Below the pieces are notes generated by a model. That model searched no databases. It saw only the letters and a list, made by a program, of their open reading frames with translations, and was not told the DNA's origin. The position numbers were made by a program, and so were the translations under genes. A DNA stretch of 64,000 nucleotides from Larus michahellis. Its lineage: Eukaryota > Chordata > Aves > Charadriiformes > Laridae. Each line of letters begins with the position of its first letter. Position 1 is the stretch's first letter. The stretch is taken from contig NC_133906.1 of assembly GCF_964199755.1 (NCBI RefSeq), positions 13,303,378-13,367,377 on the forward strand. The letters are read 5' to 3'. This document shows, one piece after another, positions 61,001 through 64,000 of the stretch.

Positions 61001-63769
61001 GGCGGTGTGAAGCCTACGGAGCTGCCAGAGGGAGCGTTTGGGAGAAGCAGGTTGAAGGTTGTTGCTCAAGTATAAGCCTTTTTCATCTTGCAGAATGAAG
61101 AAAGGACTGAGTTTCCCCTCCTTTTTCCCCTGTAGGCCTTTGCTGTTTTGCCTTGCAAAATGTCAGCTGTTCATATTTCTCACTCTTCTTTTGTTGGGCC
61201 GCAGAAAAGTGAAAAGGCACCTTAGATACAGCAAAGTGCTGTGCCTCAGGGTATAAAACCAGGATTCTTCACTCAAGTCATGGTTTAGCTGATAAACAGT
61301 GATTTTCGATTTTTGCTCTTGGTTTTACAGGACGTATTCACAAGTTGCTTGTACGCTGGCGAGTCTGCTGTTACAGCTCCCATCGTGCCAAGGTCTTAAA
61401 AAGTAATGATCACCATTTAAAAAAAATAAATATCACGATTTATGATTATGGCACTTAATTATGCTTTTGATTACCTGTATGCTTTCACCTGCTTCATTCA
61501 GTAAAACAAGTCAGGGTTGTCTCAAGCAGAAAACACCAGCATATGTCACCAAAGACCACTTCTTGTTGAGATTAATTGAAAGATCATATGTCTCTTTTTT
61601 TTTTTTTTTTAACCAGCTGATGTCAGAATGGTTTTTTATATCCCAAGTTCCAGTCAGTTTGTACTGCTCCTGGTGTGAAAAGCAAGGAGAACAGGGGCAG
61701 CATATCTAAAAGCAGAGTGAGCTGCTCCGCTCGGCACCAGGAGCCCCAGCCAGGAAAACTGTGCAGTTGAGGGGCAGCTGCATGCGGAGCTGATCGTCTC
61801 GCTGCTGACATCCCCCATGGGTTGCGCAGGCAGTGATAAAGCCACTTTTCCTGGTACAAGTAGCTGAAAAATGTAATGACGCAAAGTGAAACTGATGCTA
61901 ATTCGGAGGTGAAGCATGAAGAGACTGGAAGAAGAGAAACTGTGATCAGATTTTTATTTTTTAAAGGATCATAGGCACACTGGATGGTGCTGTAGCCGGT
62001 GCTACTTCTCCTCACAGGTTTCTTTAATCCCTCTCTCTACTAGGAAGAACCTAATTAATATGTGAATGCTGTGTGGACCCTCTTAAAGGGATCTGGATTT
62101 GCTCTCTCTGATTGTATTTCTCTGCCTTTTCTTGTCTCACTTGCAATAAAGGGCCAAATAACATATCTTCTGCGGATGTGGTTTGTGGGCGGCTGCGTGC
62201 AGTGTTGCTGCCTGTGCCTGCGGCGATGCTGCCCCCTGTGTCCTTCCAGCCCCGCAGTCCCACTGCATGGCACGGCCCTGCCGTGGATGGGCTTGGGAAG
62301 CTGATGTGGGTTTGAAATGCTGTTTTCGGTTGCCTGGGCAGCTTCGTGCTGGTGTGGCCTCAGGAATGGGCCAGCGTGCCATCATGCATCCCAAGTGCAT
62401 CCCCAGCCTCCAGCAGAGCGTGGCCACCAGCCGGGGTGGCTGGTGCCTTACAGCAGGCTTGAGGCACTATGTTTGGAGGTTTCTTTTTGGTTCTCATGGT
62501 GCTCAGCTAAGTGTGGCCATGTGTGCTACCAAGGGCACATCTGTCTGTCTGCTGCATGCCAGGAGAAGGGTCCTGTGACGTAGCTGTGGAACCAGAGCCA
62601 AAGATCGATTTCCCTCCGGGGTGGCTGTTCCCGTGGCTGTGCACCCCGATGCCATTTGTGCGCCTGTTGCCTTGACAGACTCTGCTTCTCGGCCCGGCCA
62701 GAGCATCTGTGAAAATGTTTAAAGGACTTTGGATTAATAAATTCTGCTCTGACCTTCTGGTGACTCTTGTTTCCCACAAAATTCCAAATTCAAAATACAA
62801 ATCATCCCCTTGTCTCTCTGCTTCAAGCCCTGAAGATAAGCTCAGGGCACAGAAGGTCTTCGAAGAACACATTCAAAGGCACCCAGTAAAACCCTGGTAG
62901 CTGCCCATCATTGGATGCCATTAGTGACCCAAGAACGTTCAGGGCCGCAGTGGTTGTTCGTGGTGGGAGTTCACACTCGGAGCCATCCCGGACTCTTAAT
63001 TATCATGTTGCAAAATGACCAAATGGGCTTCAGGAAAAGTTGGCTGCCTCATGGTTATTTGCAGCCCCAGGATGAGGTCTTGCCTGGTAAGAAGCAGGAG
63101 AGTCGTCTCTCCAGGCTGTGAGATGAGGAACCTAATTCTCATGGGGCGTTGTGGAGGGCGGGGGTGTTGCGGAGAGCAGTGCAACTGGAAAGGGCAGGGC
63201 TGTGTTTCTGCCTGGCTCTCGCCATAGCCGATCCCATCCAGCCCTGCCACGTAACCTGCCTGCTCCCGTCCTGCAGGGCAGGCGCATTGCTGGCACCAAA
63301 GGTGGAAAAAGTCCTACTGAAATTCCTAGCTCTTGTTTAAAACAAAAACAACAAAGAAACCCCACGTTGCTGTGTTACTGCTGCCCTCGTTTATTCCAGC
63401 ATTTGTATTCTGGATTGATTATTTATGCTGAGCGTTGCAGGCTGGCTGCTTCTGCTGGAAAGAATTCAATTTTGTGTGTGACCTTGTTGTCTTTACTAGT
63501 AGGTGAACCATGTCAAGCTGTCCTTGAGCTACCCTGGGCGAGCGGGAGCTGGCTAAAAGGGTTTGTCATCCGGGATGAGACTAGCAAATCAGTTGCAGGT
63601 AGATGCAGGAAGAAGTGCCAGTGGTTGCTCATCGGGGTGGTGGGTCAGTTCCTCTGCAGGGCAGGTCAGCACACCAAACAACACAAGAGAGCAGAAAAAT
63701 TGGTTGTGTTCGCAAGGCTGTCAAGTTTGTGAGCTCAATGGATTGGAGGGAAAGAATAAAACAGAGAAA

Positions 63770-63800
63770 ACTTTCTTTCTTTCTTTCTTTTTTTTTTTCC
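63770..63800. repeat. (TTTC)n and T-run pyrimidine tract
   Basis: Five TTTC units followed by a run of T. A plain pyrimidine microsatellite in SEPTIN8 intron 1. Confidence 0.85.
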
Positions 63801-64000
63801 CGTTCTTTTCTTAGTCTTACTACTTTCCAGTAGTTGTTGCCATTGTCTGTCCTAACATAGCAACAATAGCAAAATCCTTTTGGAGGCTGAATGACAGCTG
63901 AACGCACTGCAAGCACAGCAAATGGTTTTCTGCTTTGGTATCAGCAGTGTCTTGGATTTGAACCAGATTATTATCGCTGCTTACAGAAATAAAAGGAAAC

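Larger units (their letters stand above)
49512..64000 (+). other. SEPTIN8: SEPTIN8 intron 1 (continues beyond the window)
   Basis: Past the donor at 49512 I see no recognisable exon of SEPTIN8 or another gene. The stretch holds low-complexity tracts (G/T-rich 53760-53832, GTTT repeats 58037-58056, pyrimidine-rich 63770-63800), a TAATTA cluster at 57217-57255, and a 221-codon minus-strand open frame at 51687-52352 without recognisable homology. No CR1 copy was recognised in it. Confidence 0.75.

Noticed and set aside
49512-64000. A second SEPTIN8 exon
   Set aside because: I looked for a frame resembling NAEPEPRSLSLGGHVGFD after a splice acceptor and found none in this interval.

Overview
The window looks like vertebrate, almost certainly bird, nuclear DNA. 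Protein-coding sequence is sparse and split into exons with GT/AG boundaries, two genes sit in CpG islands, and the only interspersed repeats I recognise are CR1 LINE 3' ends with the (ATTCTATG)-type tail typical of avian genomes. I see no bacterial, plasmid, phage or CRISPR content, and I cannot name the species.

Three genes are supported. SHROOM1 (+) runs from a 5'UTR segment at 16242 to a poly(A) signal at 28553. Six coding exons join in frame into about 1378 residues: a 2.8-kb first coding exon, a 71-nt exon, and four exons carrying the ASD2 (Rho-kinase-binding) domain. SOWAHA (-) is a single-exon gene at 39530-40915 encoding 461 residues, with an N-terminal SOWAH domain, two clear ankyrin repeats and a CpG-island promoter. 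SEPTIN8 (+) contributes only its CpG-island promoter and the ten-codon first coding exon (49482-49511); the rest of the window to 64000 is its first intron. Gene order and relative orientation (SHROOM1 >, < SOWAHA, SEPTIN8 >) match the block I know from human 5q31.1, read in reverse.

Layout: 1-16241 is upstream or 5'-intron DNA of SHROOM1; 16242-28580 is SHROOM1; 28581-37590 is the intergenic interval between the convergent SHROOM1 and SOWAHA 3' ends, with a nested CR1 cluster; 37590-39529 is the likely SOWAHA 3'UTR; 39530-41250 is SOWAHA and its CpG island; 41250-49100 is the interval between the divergent SOWAHA and SEPTIN8 promoters, with a CR1 element ending close to the SEPTIN8 island; 49100-64000 is SEPTIN8 promoter, exon 1 and intron 1.

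SHROOM1 and SEPTIN8 both belong to cytoskeletal families (actomyosin and septin filaments). SOWAHA is a poorly characterised ankyrin-repeat protein. I found no evidence of a new multi-gene system. The more unusual items are a duplicated 27-residue motif inside SHROOM1, a CR1-in-CR1 insertion, a CR1 next to the SEPTIN8 promoter, and several perfect palindromes, hairpins and G-tract repeats in noncoding DNA.
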